64,000 bases of DNA from Sphingomonas alpina (GCF_014490665.1 NZ_CP061038.1:3596001-3660000); one strand, 5' to 3'; positions 17,280 to 26,803 are shown, counted from the first letter of the stretch. A program made the numbers and translations. Notes: generated by a model not told the origin, from the sequence alone.

Positions 17280-18329
17280 TCAGGCCAGACGCGTCGTGTC
17301 GTCGACCGTCAGCCCGCCCGTAAGCGGCTCGGTCACCCCGGCGGATGCGCGCAGGATCGGCCGCACCGCACACAGCACCAGGAACAACCATAGCATGGCG
17401 AAGCCGCACAAGGTGAACAGGATGACCCGCCCGCCGCCGACGAGGATGATCAGCGCGAACAGGAATGCGAAGAAATCGCGGCTGGTGACCACGACCAGCG
17501 CATCGGTGATCTTCGCTGCAAGTCCGGTCGGAAAGCGCCGCTCATAGAAACGCTTGAGGAAATTGAGATCGCCCGGCTTGCCGAGCCGCCGCGCGAGCAA
17601 TGCCATCAAACTCAGCCCCACCACGACCAGAATGATCGCGATCCCGCCGGCAAGCGCTTGGCTTTGCCCATATAGCTGAGTCAAACCGATCGTCACCGCG
17701 ATGAAGAAACTGACATTGATCGTCATGTCGACGCTGGTGTCGAGCAACGCGCCGCCGGCACTGCTGCGATAAGTGGCGCGCGCAACCTCTCCATCGACTC
17801 CATCGAGCAGCGACGCCGCCTGAAACAGCAGCCCACCCGCGACCAGCCCGGGATAGCCGCCGAACAACAGGCTGAGAATCATCGCTGCGCCGACCAGCCC
17901 GACCACTGCCGTCGCGTGCCAGGGGCGCAGCCCCGGGATACGCAATGCCAGCGCAGAAACGCGCCGCGACACTGGCCGGTTGATCCAGCGCGAGACGAGT
18001 CCGTCGCTTGGCTTGCCGGTCGCCTCGACCACCCCGGCAATGGTGATCGGCCCCGTCTCTATCGCCTTCAGCCGCCGTGCCTCATGGTCGACGACGAAAT
18101 GAACCGATGCGTCCGCGCCGCCGGCGCGGCGCACATCGTCGACCGCTTCGGGAGACAGGCGCCCGCCATCCTGGACATCGATCCAGATCTGGTGTGCGCC
18201 ATGCCGGCGCGCGTGCGCCGTGGCATGCGCCGCAACGGCCACGCCCGCGACGAGCCGTTCGGCTGCCGCCGCACCGGGGAAGACAAGTCGCACCTCGCTT
18301 CCGACTGGCGCGTCCGTCCTGCTAGCCAT
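17280..18329 (-). CDS. CDP-alcohol phosphatidyltransferase family protein with N-terminal extension
   Basis: A 349-residue protein. Residues about 150-335 are a CDP-alcohol phosphotransferase membrane domain with the signature DGEVARATYRSSAGGALLD..D (DGxxAR-x8-Gx3Dx3D), whose acidic residues bind metal and CDP. The first ~125 residues are soluble and look like a reduced nucleotidyltransferase-type alpha/beta domain, the arrangement seen in bifunctional inositol-phosphate cytidylyltransferase/transferase enzymes; the nucleotide motif is not clear. It transfers a phosphoalcohol from a CDP donor to an unknown acceptor at the inner membrane. The adjacent flippase suggests a product for the outer leaflet. 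Confidence 0.8.
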   Translation of the reverse strand: MASRTDAPVGSEVRLVFPGAAAAERLVAGVAVAAHATAHARRHGAHQIWIDVQDGGRLSPEAVDDVRRAGGADASVHFVVDHEARRLKAIETGPITIAGVVEATGKPSDGLVSRWINRPVSRRVSALALRIPGLRPWHATAVVGLVGAAMILSLLFGGYPGLVAGGLLFQAASLLDGVDGEVARATYRSSAGGALLDTSVDMTINVSFFIAVTIGLTQLYGQSQALAGGIAIILVVVGLSLMALLARRLGKPGDLNFLKRFYERRFPTGLAAKITDALVVVTSRDFFAFLFALIILVGGGRVILFTLCGFAMLWLFLVLCAVRPILRASAGVTEPLTGGLTVDDTTRLA

Positions 18330-18503
18330 TCAAATCCCTTTTACCGCCCGAAAATTGCCCGAATATCTGCCCAACAGGTAAGCGCTATTTCACGCCATGC
18401 AACTCGGCGCTCATACACGGATCAACTCGGGCCAATCTGAGGCAAAGAAAAGGCAGGCCCGGCGACTTTGTATCAAGTTGTCCGGGCGTACCATTATCCG
18501 CGA
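18330..18503. other. Gap between LacI and CDP-alcohol transferase genes
   Basis: This 174-base gap holds the promoter side of the CDP-alcohol transferase gene and the 3' flank of the LacI gene. I see no clear operator, repeat or terminator in it. Confidence 0.4.
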
Positions 18504-19532
18504 TTATAGGCGCCGCGCCGGCGCGGCGGTGCTTGAGCGCATGACCAGTTCATAAGGCAGGTTGCGACTGAACGACCCCTTGTCCGGATGCGCGGCGTAG
18601 GTCGGATCCGTCAGGATATCGACCGCGGCGGCAGCCAGCTCCATCTTGGGCTGGCGGATCGTGGTCAGCTGCGGCCATGACACCCGCGCGACCGGCGCGT
18701 CGTCGAAGCCGGCGACCGACAGCGTGTCGGGCACCGCGATACCATGCTTGATCGCGGTGACCAGCACGCCCAGTGCCATATCGTCATTGCTGGCGAAGAT
18801 CGCGGTCGGCCGGTCGTCGCTGGCCAGTATCTCCTCGCCGAGCCTGAGGCCGGAGCGGAACGAGAAGTCACCCTCCAGCGTGCGGTTCGGCGCCACGTCC
18901 AGCCCCGCCTCACGCATCGCGTCGCGAAAGCCGATATAACGCAGGCCCGATGCGCTGTGCACTGGGTCGCCCTTGATGCAGGCGATGTCGCGATGGCCGA
19001 GGCCAATCAGGTGCCGGGTCATCTCGCGTGCGGCGGCGCGGTCGTCCATCCGGACCGAGCCCGACCTTTCGTCGTCGCTGCTCGGCGAGATGCGCACGAA
19101 CGGCAGCTCGTGCCGCTCGAGCACCGCGATCAGGTCCGCCCGGTCGCACAGGGGCGGAGTCAGGATCGCCCCGCCGAGATTGAGCGCGCGCAGGCCGACA
19201 TCCATCTGGCCGAGCCAGTCGGGCGTTGCCGTATCGAGCGGCTCGATCACCAGATGATAGCCAAGGTCGCGGCTGCGCAGCAGCGCGCCGAGCTGGACAT
19301 CGGCGGCATAGCCCGAGGCCGGGTCGTCGACCAGCAGGCCGAGCAGATAGGATTTCGAACTCGACAGGCTGCGCGCGAAGCTGTTCGGGCGATAGCCCAT
19401 CTCTCGCACCACGCGCATGACCAGCTCGCGCACCGGCGGGCGGACATGATCCTCGTCATTGATCACGCGCGACACCGTCTTGGGTGACACCCCGGCGCGC
19501 TCCGCGACTTCCTTGATCGTGATCGGCTTCAT
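18504..19532 (-). CDS. LacI-family sugar-responsive repressor
   Basis: A 342-residue LacI protein: N-terminal helix-turn-helix and hinge (TIKEVAERAGVSPKTVSRVI), then a periplasmic-binding-protein-like sensor (LGLLVDDPASGYAADVQLG, IFASNDDMALGVL, VAGFDDAPVARVSWPQLTTI). It overlaps the MFS gene by four bases, so repressor and transporter are co-expressed. Its probable operators are the three GACATCGATGTC palindromes at 20822-20877. Confidence 0.9.
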   Translation of the reverse strand: MKPITIKEVAERAGVSPKTVSRVINDEDHVRPPVRELVMRVVREMGYRPNSFARSLSSSKSYLLGLLVDDPASGYAADVQLGALLRSRDLGYHLVIEPLDTATPDWLGQMDVGLRALNLGGAILTPPLCDRADLIAVLERHELPFVRISPSSDDERSGSVRMDDRAAAREMTRHLIGLGHRDIACIKGDPVHSASGLRYIGFRDAMREAGLDVAPNRTLEGDFSFRSGLRLGEEILASDDRPTAIFASNDDMALGVLVTAIKHGIAVPDTLSVAGFDDAPVARVSWPQLTTIRQPKMELAAAAVDILTDPTYAAHPDKGSFSRNLPYELVMRSSTAAPARRL

Positions 19533-20770
19533 ACCGCCACCGCCACGGGGTCGGCCGCCGTCCGGTTGACGACTGCGAAGCCGGCGATGACTATATAACA
19601 GGAGGCGGGCAGCAGCAGCGACAGTTCCAGCCCGATCCGGTCGGCCAGTACCCCGGTCAGCAACGGCACGATCGCCCCGCCAACCACCGCCATGCACAAC
19701 AGCATCGACGCGAGCGGCGCCTGCGTCTCGTCCTCGGGCAGCGCCAGCGCATAGAGTGTCGGATACATGATCGAATTGCACAGCCCCACCGCGATCAGCG
19801 CGACCGCACCGGTCACACCCCCGGCCAGGCTCGCAACCACGGCCAGCGCCATCGCCGCCAGCCCCGCCACCGCGAGCAGCATGCCGGCATCAATCCGCCG
19901 GAGCAGGAATGCGCCGGCGAACCGTCCGATCATCGCCCCACCCCAATACAGGCTGACCAGCTGTCCGGCGGCGAGCGGTGTCGCATGCAGGCTGCCGGGC
20001 AGCATCAGGTAATTGGGGATCAGCGTGCCGATGGCGACCTCTGCTCCGACATAGGCGAACATCGCCACCGTCCCGGCAAGCAGCCGCCGATCGTGCAGCA
20101 CCGTCGGCAAATGGCGCAGCAATGCGCCTGCCGGGGACAGCGCCGCCTTCCCAAGCAGATTGCGCTGCCGGTGGAAGGCGATGGCGAGTATCCCGAGCAA
20201 CACGGCTCCGCCGATGAACGGCACCGCATCATCGCCCACCGGGCCGCCACGATCAGACCCGATCGACCCGAGCAGGAACACCGCGCCGATCAGCGGCCCG
20301 AGTACCGTGCCAAGCGCATTGAATCCTTGAAGCAATGTCAGCCGCGCGGCGGCACGGCGCGACGGGCCAACCACGGTGACCACGGTATTGGCCGCCATTT
20401 GCAGGAAGGTGATGCCGGTCGAGAGCGTCAGCAACGCGAGCAGCACCAGCGCGAAGGAACGCCATTCGGCCGAGGCGATCAGCGCCAGGCATCCCGCCAC
20501 CATCACGCTCAACCCGGCGACGATCGCGCGCATATAGCCGATGCGCAGGATCGCGAGCGCGATCGGGAAGGCGAACAGCAGGTAGCTCAGGTGAAAGGCG
20601 AACTGCACCAGCAGCGCCCGGGTATAGTCGAGCCCCAGGGTCAGCGTGAGGCGCGGCACCAGCAATCCGACGATCGAGGTCAGGAAACCGCCCAGGAAGA
20701 ACACCCCGATCGACAGCTCGAACAGGGTCTTGCTGGTCCGCGCTTCGGGATCTGATGAGGAGGTCGCCAC
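19529..20770 (-). CDS. MFS sugar permease, FucP/GluP (FHS) type
   Basis: A 413-residue 12-helix permease. The N-terminal pattern FELSIGVFFLGGFLTSIVGLLVPRL and FLQMAANTVVTVVGP match the FHS family of proton-coupled sugar transporters (fucose, glucose/galactose). It imports the monosaccharide released by the nearby GH3 glucosidase, by inference. It is the first gene of the leftward MFS-lacI pair and starts about 50 bases from the operator array. Confidence 0.82.
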   Translation of the reverse strand: MATSSSDPEARTSKTLFELSIGVFFLGGFLTSIVGLLVPRLTLTLGLDYTRALLVQFAFHLSYLLFAFPIALAILRIGYMRAIVAGLSVMVAGCLALIASAEWRSFALVLLALLTLSTGITFLQMAANTVVTVVGPSRRAAARLTLLQGFNALGTVLGPLIGAVFLLGSIGSDRGGPVGDDAVPFIGGAVLLGILAIAFHRQRNLLGKAALSPAGALLRHLPTVLHDRRLLAGTVAMFAYVGAEVAIGTLIPNYLMLPGSLHATPLAAGQLVSLYWGGAMIGRFAGAFLLRRIDAGMLLAVAGLAAMALAVVASLAGGVTGAVALIAVGLCNSIMYPTLYALALPEDETQAPLASMLLCMAVVGGAIVPLLTGVLADRIGLELSLLLPASCYIVIAGFAVVNRTAADPVAVAV

Positions 20771-20821
20771 GGCCTTTCATGACCGGAGCGATGCAATCGT
20801 GCAACTGTCCGGGGAATTTTT

Positions 20822-20877
20822 GACATCGATGTCGGCCTCCTTTGACATCGATGTCGGTTTTTGTTGACATCGATGTC
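20822..20877. promoter_or_regulatory. Triple LacI operator array
   Basis: Three identical copies of TTGACATCGATGTCG, each holding the 12-base palindrome GACATCGATGTC, lie at 20822-20833, 20844-20855 and 20866-20877. The spacing is exactly 22 bases, two helical turns. The array sits between the divergent MFS-lacI and TonB receptor-GH3 genes and is the obvious target of the LacI protein. Confidence 0.9.
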
Positions 20878-20937
20878 GAGCGCGCCTTTGGGTGCCGCCA
20901 AGCCCGATCAAAAGGGTGAGTCGTGTGGGAGGATTTC

Positions 20938-23397
20938 ATGAAACGGTCTCTGTTCACCGCGAGCACCATGCTCGCCACTTCGTTCCTTGTGGCAGCGCCC
21001 GCATTCGCGCAGGCCGCGCCGGCGCCCGCCGAGCAGACGGCTGATCCGGCGGCTACGGCCGCACCCGTGGATGAAGGCGATATTCTGGTCACCGCAACGC
21101 GGCGCGAGACCAGCCTGCAGAAGACTCCGCTCGCGGTGTCGGCCTTCAGCCAGGCGACGCTTGACCGGCAACAGGTCAACAACATCACTGACCTCGCACG
21201 CTTCGTGCCCAGCCTGCAGTTCAACCAGCAGGGCGATCAGTCGGCCGTGCTGCTGACGCTCCGCGGCATCGGCAACGACACGGCCTTTACCGAAGTCGCC
21301 GATCCCGAGGTCGCGATCTATATCGACGGCATCTATTCGCCGCGCGCGCAGGGTGCGTCGGTGCTGATGTACGACATGGAGCGCGTCGAAGTGTTGCGCG
21401 GGCCGCAGGGCACCTTGTTCGGTCGTAACGCGACCGCCGGCGCTGTCGGCCTGATCTCGGCCAAGCCGACCTTCGACAAGCTTGGCGGCTATGCCGAGGC
21501 GATCGTCGGCGATTACAACCGCATCGGCACGCGCGGCGCGATCAACATACCGATCAGCGATACGCTGGCGGCACGCTTCGCCTTCGTCACCGAGCGCCAT
21601 GACGGCTATGCCGATTTCCAGCCGGCACCCAATGTGCCCAATGTCGACCGGTCCGCCTTCATCACCACCGGCAAGAAATATTACGCGCAGGACCAGATGT
21701 CGGGCCGTCTCAGCCTGTTGTGGCAGCCGAGCGATCGCTTCACCTGGAACCTCAGTGCGGAAGGGTTCCTCGACAAGGGCGCGCCCGTCATCTCGCTGCT
21801 GCAGACTCCGCGTCCCGGCACCAAGCTCTTCTCGACGCTCAGCGACACCGCGCCCGACACCGACCGTTATTCGGTCGCGGTGCGCAGCACGATGGACCTC
21901 GACATCAGCGACCATGCGCAGATCAGCTATATCGCCGGTTTCTCGCGTCTTGGCGGCAGCACCCAGGCCGATGCCGATGCCGGCGCGCTGCCGCCGACCG
22001 GCGGCTTCGACCCGGTGACCGGCCAGCAACTCTATCTCGGCGCGTTCGGCGAGAACCGCACGGTCAAGTCGCGCTATGATTTCACCAGCCACGAACTGCA
22101 GCTGAAATCGACCGGCGAGAACCGCTTCGACTATATTCTCGGCGCTTATTATTCGCATGAGAACAACAGCATCCGCTTCGACGTCGATCAGCGTGACGGC
22201 TATCGCGACGGCAGCACGCGCGCCTTTGTCGGCAGCTTCATCCAGGCCAAGCGCACGATCGACTCGCTCGCCGGCTTCGGCCAGGTCATCTGGCACGCAA
22301 CCGACGCGATCCGCCTGACGGGCGGCCTGCGCTACACCCATGACAAGAAGGCCGATATCGGCGGGCGCAACGTCACCGGCTTTGGTTGCCCCACGCCCGG
22401 CAGTCCGATCTGCACCGCCAATTTCTTCGGCGCCTATCCCAACGCCACGGCCGAGGAATTGCTCGCCTTGTTCCCGCAGGGCGCCTTTTCGATCTCGAAC
22501 AATGACGTGAAGGGCAGCTGGAACAAGCTGACCTATCTCGCCCGCGTCGATGCCGATCTCTCGCCCGGCATGCTTGGCTATGCGAGCATCAGCAGCGGCT
22601 TCAAGTCGGGCAATATCCAGGATGGTGGCAAGACCACCGACCCGGAGACGATCACCAACTATGAAGTCGGCCTCAAGAGCCGCTTGTTCGACCGCCGCGT
22701 GACCCTCAACCTCGCGGCCTATTATTCCGACTTCCGCGGTTACCAGGTCAACCAGGTGGTCACGATCCGCGACGCGAACGGCAACACGATCAGCAGCCAG
22801 GTCGGCACGCAGAATGCCAAGGGCGCCAAGGCGTACGGCTTCGAGGCCGAGCTCAACGCCAACCTGACCGATCATGACCGGCTGCAATTCGCCGGCACGC
22901 TGCAAAAGACCAAGCTCGACACTTTGGTCGCGATCGATGGCCGCTTCGATGATGGCGGCAACACCGCCGCGGCGCGCGACCTGAAGGGAAATGAGCTGCC
23001 GCACGCGCCGCGCTTCTCGGCAACGGCAAGCTATGAGCATGACTTCGTGCTGGCCAATGGCGGGCGGATCACGCCGCGCGGCACGATCCATTACGAGACC
23101 AAGAGCTACCTCACCTACTTCAACGGCGACTTCAAACCGCGCACGCTGACCACTGGCCAGGTGGTCGTCTATGGCGACGGCTTCGACAGCCAGAAAGCCT
23201 ATACGCGCAGCGACCTCTCGCTCCGCTATACCGCGCCGGGTGACAGCTTCAGCATCGAGGCGTTCGTGCAGAATGTCGAGGACAGCAAGATCCGCACCGG
23301 CGCCAGCACCTTCGGCCCGACCCGCTACGACCCCGTGTTCCTCTCGGTCTATCAATCGCCGCGGACCATTGGTGCCCGCATCAAGGCATCGTTCTGA
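20938..23397 (+). CDS. TonB-dependent receptor, probable glycan importer
   Basis: An 819-residue outer-membrane receptor: signal peptide ending AFA-QA, a TonB box (GDILVTATRRETSLQKTP), plug domain (DIERVEVLRGPQGTLFG-like segment, seen as MERVEVLRGPQGTLFGRNAT) and a 22-strand barrel ending in Phe (RIKASF). The ATG at 20938 is chosen because GGGAGGATTTC precedes it; a GTG at 20923 would overlap that ribosome site. Its position under the LacI operators and before a GH3 enzyme argues that it imports an oligosaccharide rather than a siderophore. Confidence 0.9.
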   Translation: MKRSLFTASTMLATSFLVAAPAFAQAAPAPAEQTADPAATAAPVDEGDILVTATRRETSLQKTPLAVSAFSQATLDRQQVNNITDLARFVPSLQFNQQGDQSAVLLTLRGIGNDTAFTEVADPEVAIYIDGIYSPRAQGASVLMYDMERVEVLRGPQGTLFGRNATAGAVGLISAKPTFDKLGGYAEAIVGDYNRIGTRGAINIPISDTLAARFAFVTERHDGYADFQPAPNVPNVDRSAFITTGKKYYAQDQMSGRLSLLWQPSDRFTWNLSAEGFLDKGAPVISLLQTPRPGTKLFSTLSDTAPDTDRYSVAVRSTMDLDISDHAQISYIAGFSRLGGSTQADADAGALPPTGGFDPVTGQQLYLGAFGENRTVKSRYDFTSHELQLKSTGENRFDYILGAYYSHENNSIRFDVDQRDGYRDGSTRAFVGSFIQAKRTIDSLAGFGQVIWHATDAIRLTGGLRYTHDKKADIGGRNVTGFGCPTPGSPICTANFFGAYPNATAEELLALFPQGAFSISNNDVKGSWNKLTYLARVDADLSPGMLGYASISSGFKSGNIQDGGKTTDPETITNYEVGLKSRLFDRRVTLNLAAYYSDFRGYQVNQVVTIRDANGNTISSQVGTQNAKGAKAYGFEAELNANLTDHDRLQFAGTLQKTKLDTLVAIDGRFDDGGNTAAARDLKGNELPHAPRFSATASYEHDFVLANGGRITPRGTIHYETKSYLTYFNGDFKPRTLTTGQVVVYGDGFDSQKAYTRSDLSLRYTAPGDSFSIEAFVQNVEDSKIRTGASTFGPTRYDPVFLSVYQSPRTIGARIKASF

Positions 23398-23404
23398 TAA
23401 ACTT

Positions 23405-23454
23405 GGCGGGCAAGACCTCCCCCCTCCCCCTGTCGGTCTTGCCCGCCCTTTTTT
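23405..23454 (+). terminator. Rho-independent terminator after the TonB receptor
   Basis: A 12-base perfect stem, GGCGGGCAAGAC with GTCTTGCCCGCC, and a 19-base loop are followed by CTTTTTT. It separates the receptor from the GH3 gene; some read-through or a second promoter is needed for the latter. Confidence 0.9.
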
Positions 23455-23529
23455 CCGTGAAGACCACCGCCGGCGCCTCCCCCTGAATCCGGAGGCGTCC
23501 GGCCGTCGGCATGTGGAAGGCGACATGAC

Positions 23530-25803
23530 ATGATGAGTTTCAGGACCCGCGCCGTGATCGGCGCAATGCTGGTATCGACAGCGATGCCGGCGATGGTCGA
23601 CGCGCGCGCCACCAAGCGCGCACCCGCCACCAAGGCGGCAACCGGCACCAATGCCGAGGCGCGCGCGGCAAAGCTGGTCAAGGCGATGACCCAGGCCGAA
23701 AAGCTCCAGCTCGTCTTCAGCTTCTTCCCGCCGCATGCGACCGGCAAGCCCGGTTCCCCGACCGACATGATCCCGTCCGCCGGCCATACCCCGCCGATCC
23801 CCCGGCTCGGCATTCCGACGCAGCGCGAAAGCGATGCGAGCCTCGGCGTCGCCAACCAGGTCGAGCAGCGCAAGGGCGATGTCGCGACCGCGCTCCCCGC
23901 CGGGCTCGCCACCGCCGCAACCTTCGACCCGGCATTTGCCTATCAGGGCGGCGCGATGATCGGGTCGGAAGCGCGTGCCAAGCGCTTCAACATCCTGCTG
24001 TCCGGCGGCGTCAACCTGACGCGCGATCCGTGGAACGGCCGCAATTTCGAATATCTCGGCGAAGACCCGCTGCTCGCCGGCACGATGGCGGGCGAAGCCA
24101 TTCGCGGCGTGCAGAGCAACCACATCGTCTCGACGGTGAAGCATTTCGCGCTCAATTCGCAGGAAACCGGGCGCATGTTGCTCGACGCGCGGATCACGCC
24201 GTCCGCACTCCGCGAAAGCGACCTGCTCGCCTTCCAGATCGCGATCGAGCGCGGCCGGCCCGGATCGGTGATGTGCGCCTATAACAAGGTCAATGGCGAT
24301 TGGGCGTGCGAGAATGCGGTCCTGCTGACCGACATATTGCGCAAGGACTGGGACTATAAGGGCTGGGTCATGTCCGACTGGGGCGGCGTCCATTCGACCA
24401 CCAAGGCGGCGATTGCCGGGCTCGACCAGCAATCGGGCAAGGAGCTCGACAAGCAACCTTATTTCGCCGCCCCGCTCGCCGCCGCCGTGGCCGATGGCAG
24501 CGTGCCGCAGGCGCGGCTCGACGAGATGGTCACGCGCATCCTGACCGGCATGATCGAGAATGGCCTGCTCGACCATCCGATGCCCGAGACCGCACAGCCG
24601 ATCGATTACGCGACCCATGCCAATGTCGCGCAGGCCGCGGCGGAAGCCGGGATCGTGCTGCTCAAGAACGAGAAGGAGCTGTTGCCGCTTGCCAAGACCG
24701 CGAAGCGCATCGTGCTGATCGGCGGCCACGCCGATGTTGGCGTGCTGTCGGGCGGCGGATCGTCGCAGGTCCGCTCGGTCGGCGGCGCACCGGTCGAGAT
24801 CCCGCTGACCAGCGGCGCGGCCGCCTCGTTCGCGCGGGTCACCTATCACGCTTCCTCCCCGCTTGCCGCAATCCGCAAGCTCGCGCCCGGCGCTGAGATC
24901 AGCTTCGTGGACGGCAACGATCCCGTCGCCGCGGCGGCGGCTGCCAAATCGGCCGATCTCGCCATCGTCTTCGCCACTCAGTGGCAGACCGAGGCGCAGG
25001 ATGCCGAGACGCTGGCGCTGCCCGACAATCAGGACGCGCTGATCACCTCGGTCGCCGCCGCCAATGCGAAGACCGTCGTGGTGCTGGAAACCGGCGGCCC
25101 GGTGCTGATGCCGTGGATCGACCGGGTCGATGGCGTGGTCCAGGCCTGGTACCCCGGCCAGCGCGGCGGCGAGGCGATCGCCAATATCCTGTTCGGCGCG
25201 GTCAACCCGTCGGGCCGCTTGCCGATCACTTTCCCACGCTCGGCCGATCAGGCGCCGCGCCCCGAGCCGGTCGGCCTGTCGACGCTCAAGACCGCCGCCG
25301 ACCGCGTTGCCGCCGCCAATTCGGACGGTGGCAAGGGTGCCGCACCGGTCTCCTTCCCGGTCGAGTATCAGGAAGGCAGCGATGTCGGCTATCGCTGGTA
25401 CGCAGCGAAGAAGCTGACTCCGCTGTTCCCGTTCGGCCATGGCCTGTCCTACACCAGCTTCGGCTATGCCAATCTGAAGGTAACAGGCGGTCAGACGCTG
25501 ACGATCAGCTTCGACGTGACCAACAAGGGTGCCCGGGCCGGCGCCGATGTGCCGCAGGTCTATGTCGCACGCGCCGATGGCGCCCCGCGCCTTGCCGCGT
25601 TCCAGCGCGTCACGCTGAAGCCGGGCGAAACTCGTCACATCACGCTCGCCGCAGAACCGCGCATCCTCGCCAACTGGGACGATGCCGGGCATCAATGGCA
25701 TATCGCTGGTGGGTCATACCGGGTGACGCTGGCGCAGGATGCCAGCGGCACGGGCGGGACCACCGCACAGGGTACGCTGACGGAGCGCCGCTTCGGGAAG
25801 TGA
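23530..25803 (+). CDS. Glycoside hydrolase family 3 beta-glucosidase, BglX-like
   Basis: A 757-residue exported enzyme with a signal peptide (about residues 1-26). It has the GH3 N-terminal barrel with the substrate Lys-His motif (STVKHFALNSQE) and nucleophile Asp in KGWVMSDWGGVHST, the C-terminal alpha/beta domain (VVVLETGGPVLMPWI) with a probable acid/base Glu near TEAQDAETLALP, and a fibronectin-III-like end domain (DVPQVYVARADGAPRLAAF). It removes beta-linked glucose or related units from oligosaccharides in the periplasm. The gene follows the receptor by about 130 bases. Confidence 0.9.
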   Translation: MMSFRTRAVIGAMLVSTAMPAMVDARATKRAPATKAATGTNAEARAAKLVKAMTQAEKLQLVFSFFPPHATGKPGSPTDMIPSAGHTPPIPRLGIPTQRESDASLGVANQVEQRKGDVATALPAGLATAATFDPAFAYQGGAMIGSEARAKRFNILLSGGVNLTRDPWNGRNFEYLGEDPLLAGTMAGEAIRGVQSNHIVSTVKHFALNSQETGRMLLDARITPSALRESDLLAFQIAIERGRPGSVMCAYNKVNGDWACENAVLLTDILRKDWDYKGWVMSDWGGVHSTTKAAIAGLDQQSGKELDKQPYFAAPLAAAVADGSVPQARLDEMVTRILTGMIENGLLDHPMPETAQPIDYATHANVAQAAAEAGIVLLKNEKELLPLAKTAKRIVLIGGHADVGVLSGGGSSQVRSVGGAPVEIPLTSGAAASFARVTYHASSPLAAIRKLAPGAEISFVDGNDPVAAAAAAKSADLAIVFATQWQTEAQDAETLALPDNQDALITSVAAANAKTVVVLETGGPVLMPWIDRVDGVVQAWYPGQRGGEAIANILFGAVNPSGRLPITFPRSADQAPRPEPVGLSTLKTAADRVAAANSDGGKGAAPVSFPVEYQEGSDVGYRWYAAKKLTPLFPFGHGLSYTSFGYANLKVTGGQTLTISFDVTNKGARAGADVPQVYVARADGAPRLAAFQRVTLKPGETRHITLAAEPRILANWDDAGHQWHIAGGSYRVTLAQDASGTGGTTAQGTLTERRFGK

Positions 25804-25843
25804 GGCGGGTTCAAGTTAGGCCCCTTTACTAAAGATGCTGCTT

Positions 25844-25941
25844 CCCCGGCGCAGGCCGGGGCCCAGTTGGGAAACGCGAGTGAGTGTCGCTGCGCTTTAT
25901 TAGCTTCAACCTTCCCAACTGGACCCCGGCCTGCGCCGGGG
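25844..25941. repeat. Intergenic inverted repeat, CCCCGGC-GCAG-GCCGGGG family
   Basis: CCCCGGCGCAGGCCGGGGCC followed by CAGTTGGGAA is mirrored by its complement after about 40 bases. Members of the same family are at 30783-30878 and 40062-40159, where the centre is GAAG instead of GCAG. Confidence 0.8.
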
Positions 25942-26013
25942 AGCATTTTGGGTTGAAGAGCATGTCGACCGCGCGTCGCCAGCGCGAGGAAGTACTCTTC
26001 GAACGTCGCCGTT

Positions 26014-26185
26014 CACCGCTGTTACGCGGCAAATAAAAACCCACCCCTGTTAAGTTGGATTTCGCGGCCGAATTCCTCGCACCTTTACAGTGCCTTACCC
26101 TCCCCCACCCCTGTTACTGATAACAGCGGTGGAGCAGCGGAAGAACAGGGGTCATTTCATCGGAACAGGGGTGAGCGCCCCTGTT
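26014..26185. repeat. AACAG-unit cluster B (unrecognised repeat family)
   Basis: Seven units related to AACAG[G/C]GGTGG lie in about 170 bases: minus at 26014-26024, 26041-26053 and 26105-26116, plus at 26119-26132, 26144-26152 and 26164-26173, minus at 26178-26185. The unit at 26041 continues into CTGTTAAGTTGGATTT (26047-26062), the complement of the 16-base core in clusters A and C. It lies between the convergent ends of the GH3 gene and the L7/L12-like gene. Confidence 0.7.
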
Positions 26186-26287
26186 CCACGACCATGAGAA
26201 AGAGCCGGACGAGCGCCGGCTGGCGTCTCATCCGACCTCACCCTGCGGCACCGCGCAGTCGCGTTGAATCGCTCACCGGCCCCGGCT

Positions 26288-26617
26288 TTATTCCAGCCCT
26301 TCGACCAGATCCTTGCTTTCCTTCAGGCCAAGCCGGGTCGCGTCCTTCGCGACCTTGATCGCCTCGATCTTGCGGCCGGCCGAGAGCAGCGCGATGACCT
26401 GCGCCTGGATTTCGGGCGACAGGACATGGCTCGGCGCGCCACCCGATACATCGACCGCGGCGCTTGCCGGCGGCTGATAGCGTGTCGGCACCGGCCGATA
26501 GACCGGCGGCTGCCCGCCAAGCAGTGGATCGCGCACTCGCGAGCGGCGCAGCACCAGCGCGAGCAGGATCACAAAGATGACGCCAAGCACAATCAGGATG
26601 GGAAGGGGTACGAACAC
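26288..26617 (-). CDS. Membrane-anchored protein with ribosomal L7/L12 C-terminal-like domain
   Basis: A 109-residue protein. Residues 1-23 form a membrane helix (PLPILIVLGVIFVILLALVL), then a Pro-rich linker, then about 40 residues (AIKVAKDATRLGLKESKDLVE) that match the C-terminal domain of L7/L12, the part that contacts translation GTPases. Small proteins of this kind exist in several proteobacteria; their job is unknown to me. It stands alone, 3' to repeat cluster B. Confidence 0.75.
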   Translation of the reverse strand: MFVPLPILIVLGVIFVILLALVLRRSRVRDPLLGGQPPVYRPVPTRYQPPASAAVDVSGGAPSHVLSPEIQAQVIALLSAGRKIEAIKVAKDATRLGLKESKDLVEGLE

Positions 26618-26803
26618 ATCTGGCTCCTGTGCAATTGACGACTAGGCTATATCGCGACGTGGCCATTCAACGCACCGAACACCGAAATGTCACGCCGTAT
26701 CGGCTATGAATCCGTTTCGCTCTGCCGGCGTGAAACACACGCATCATTCGGATTTGCGCAACAACCGTCCTACAATGCCCAATCGCAAAAAGGAGAGAAT
26801 GAG

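Noticed and set aside
20908..25701. A 1,597-codon open frame on the minus strand opposite the TonB receptor and GH3 genes
   Set aside because: It is the mirror of two well-supported genes, spans their terminator, and shows no protein family features.
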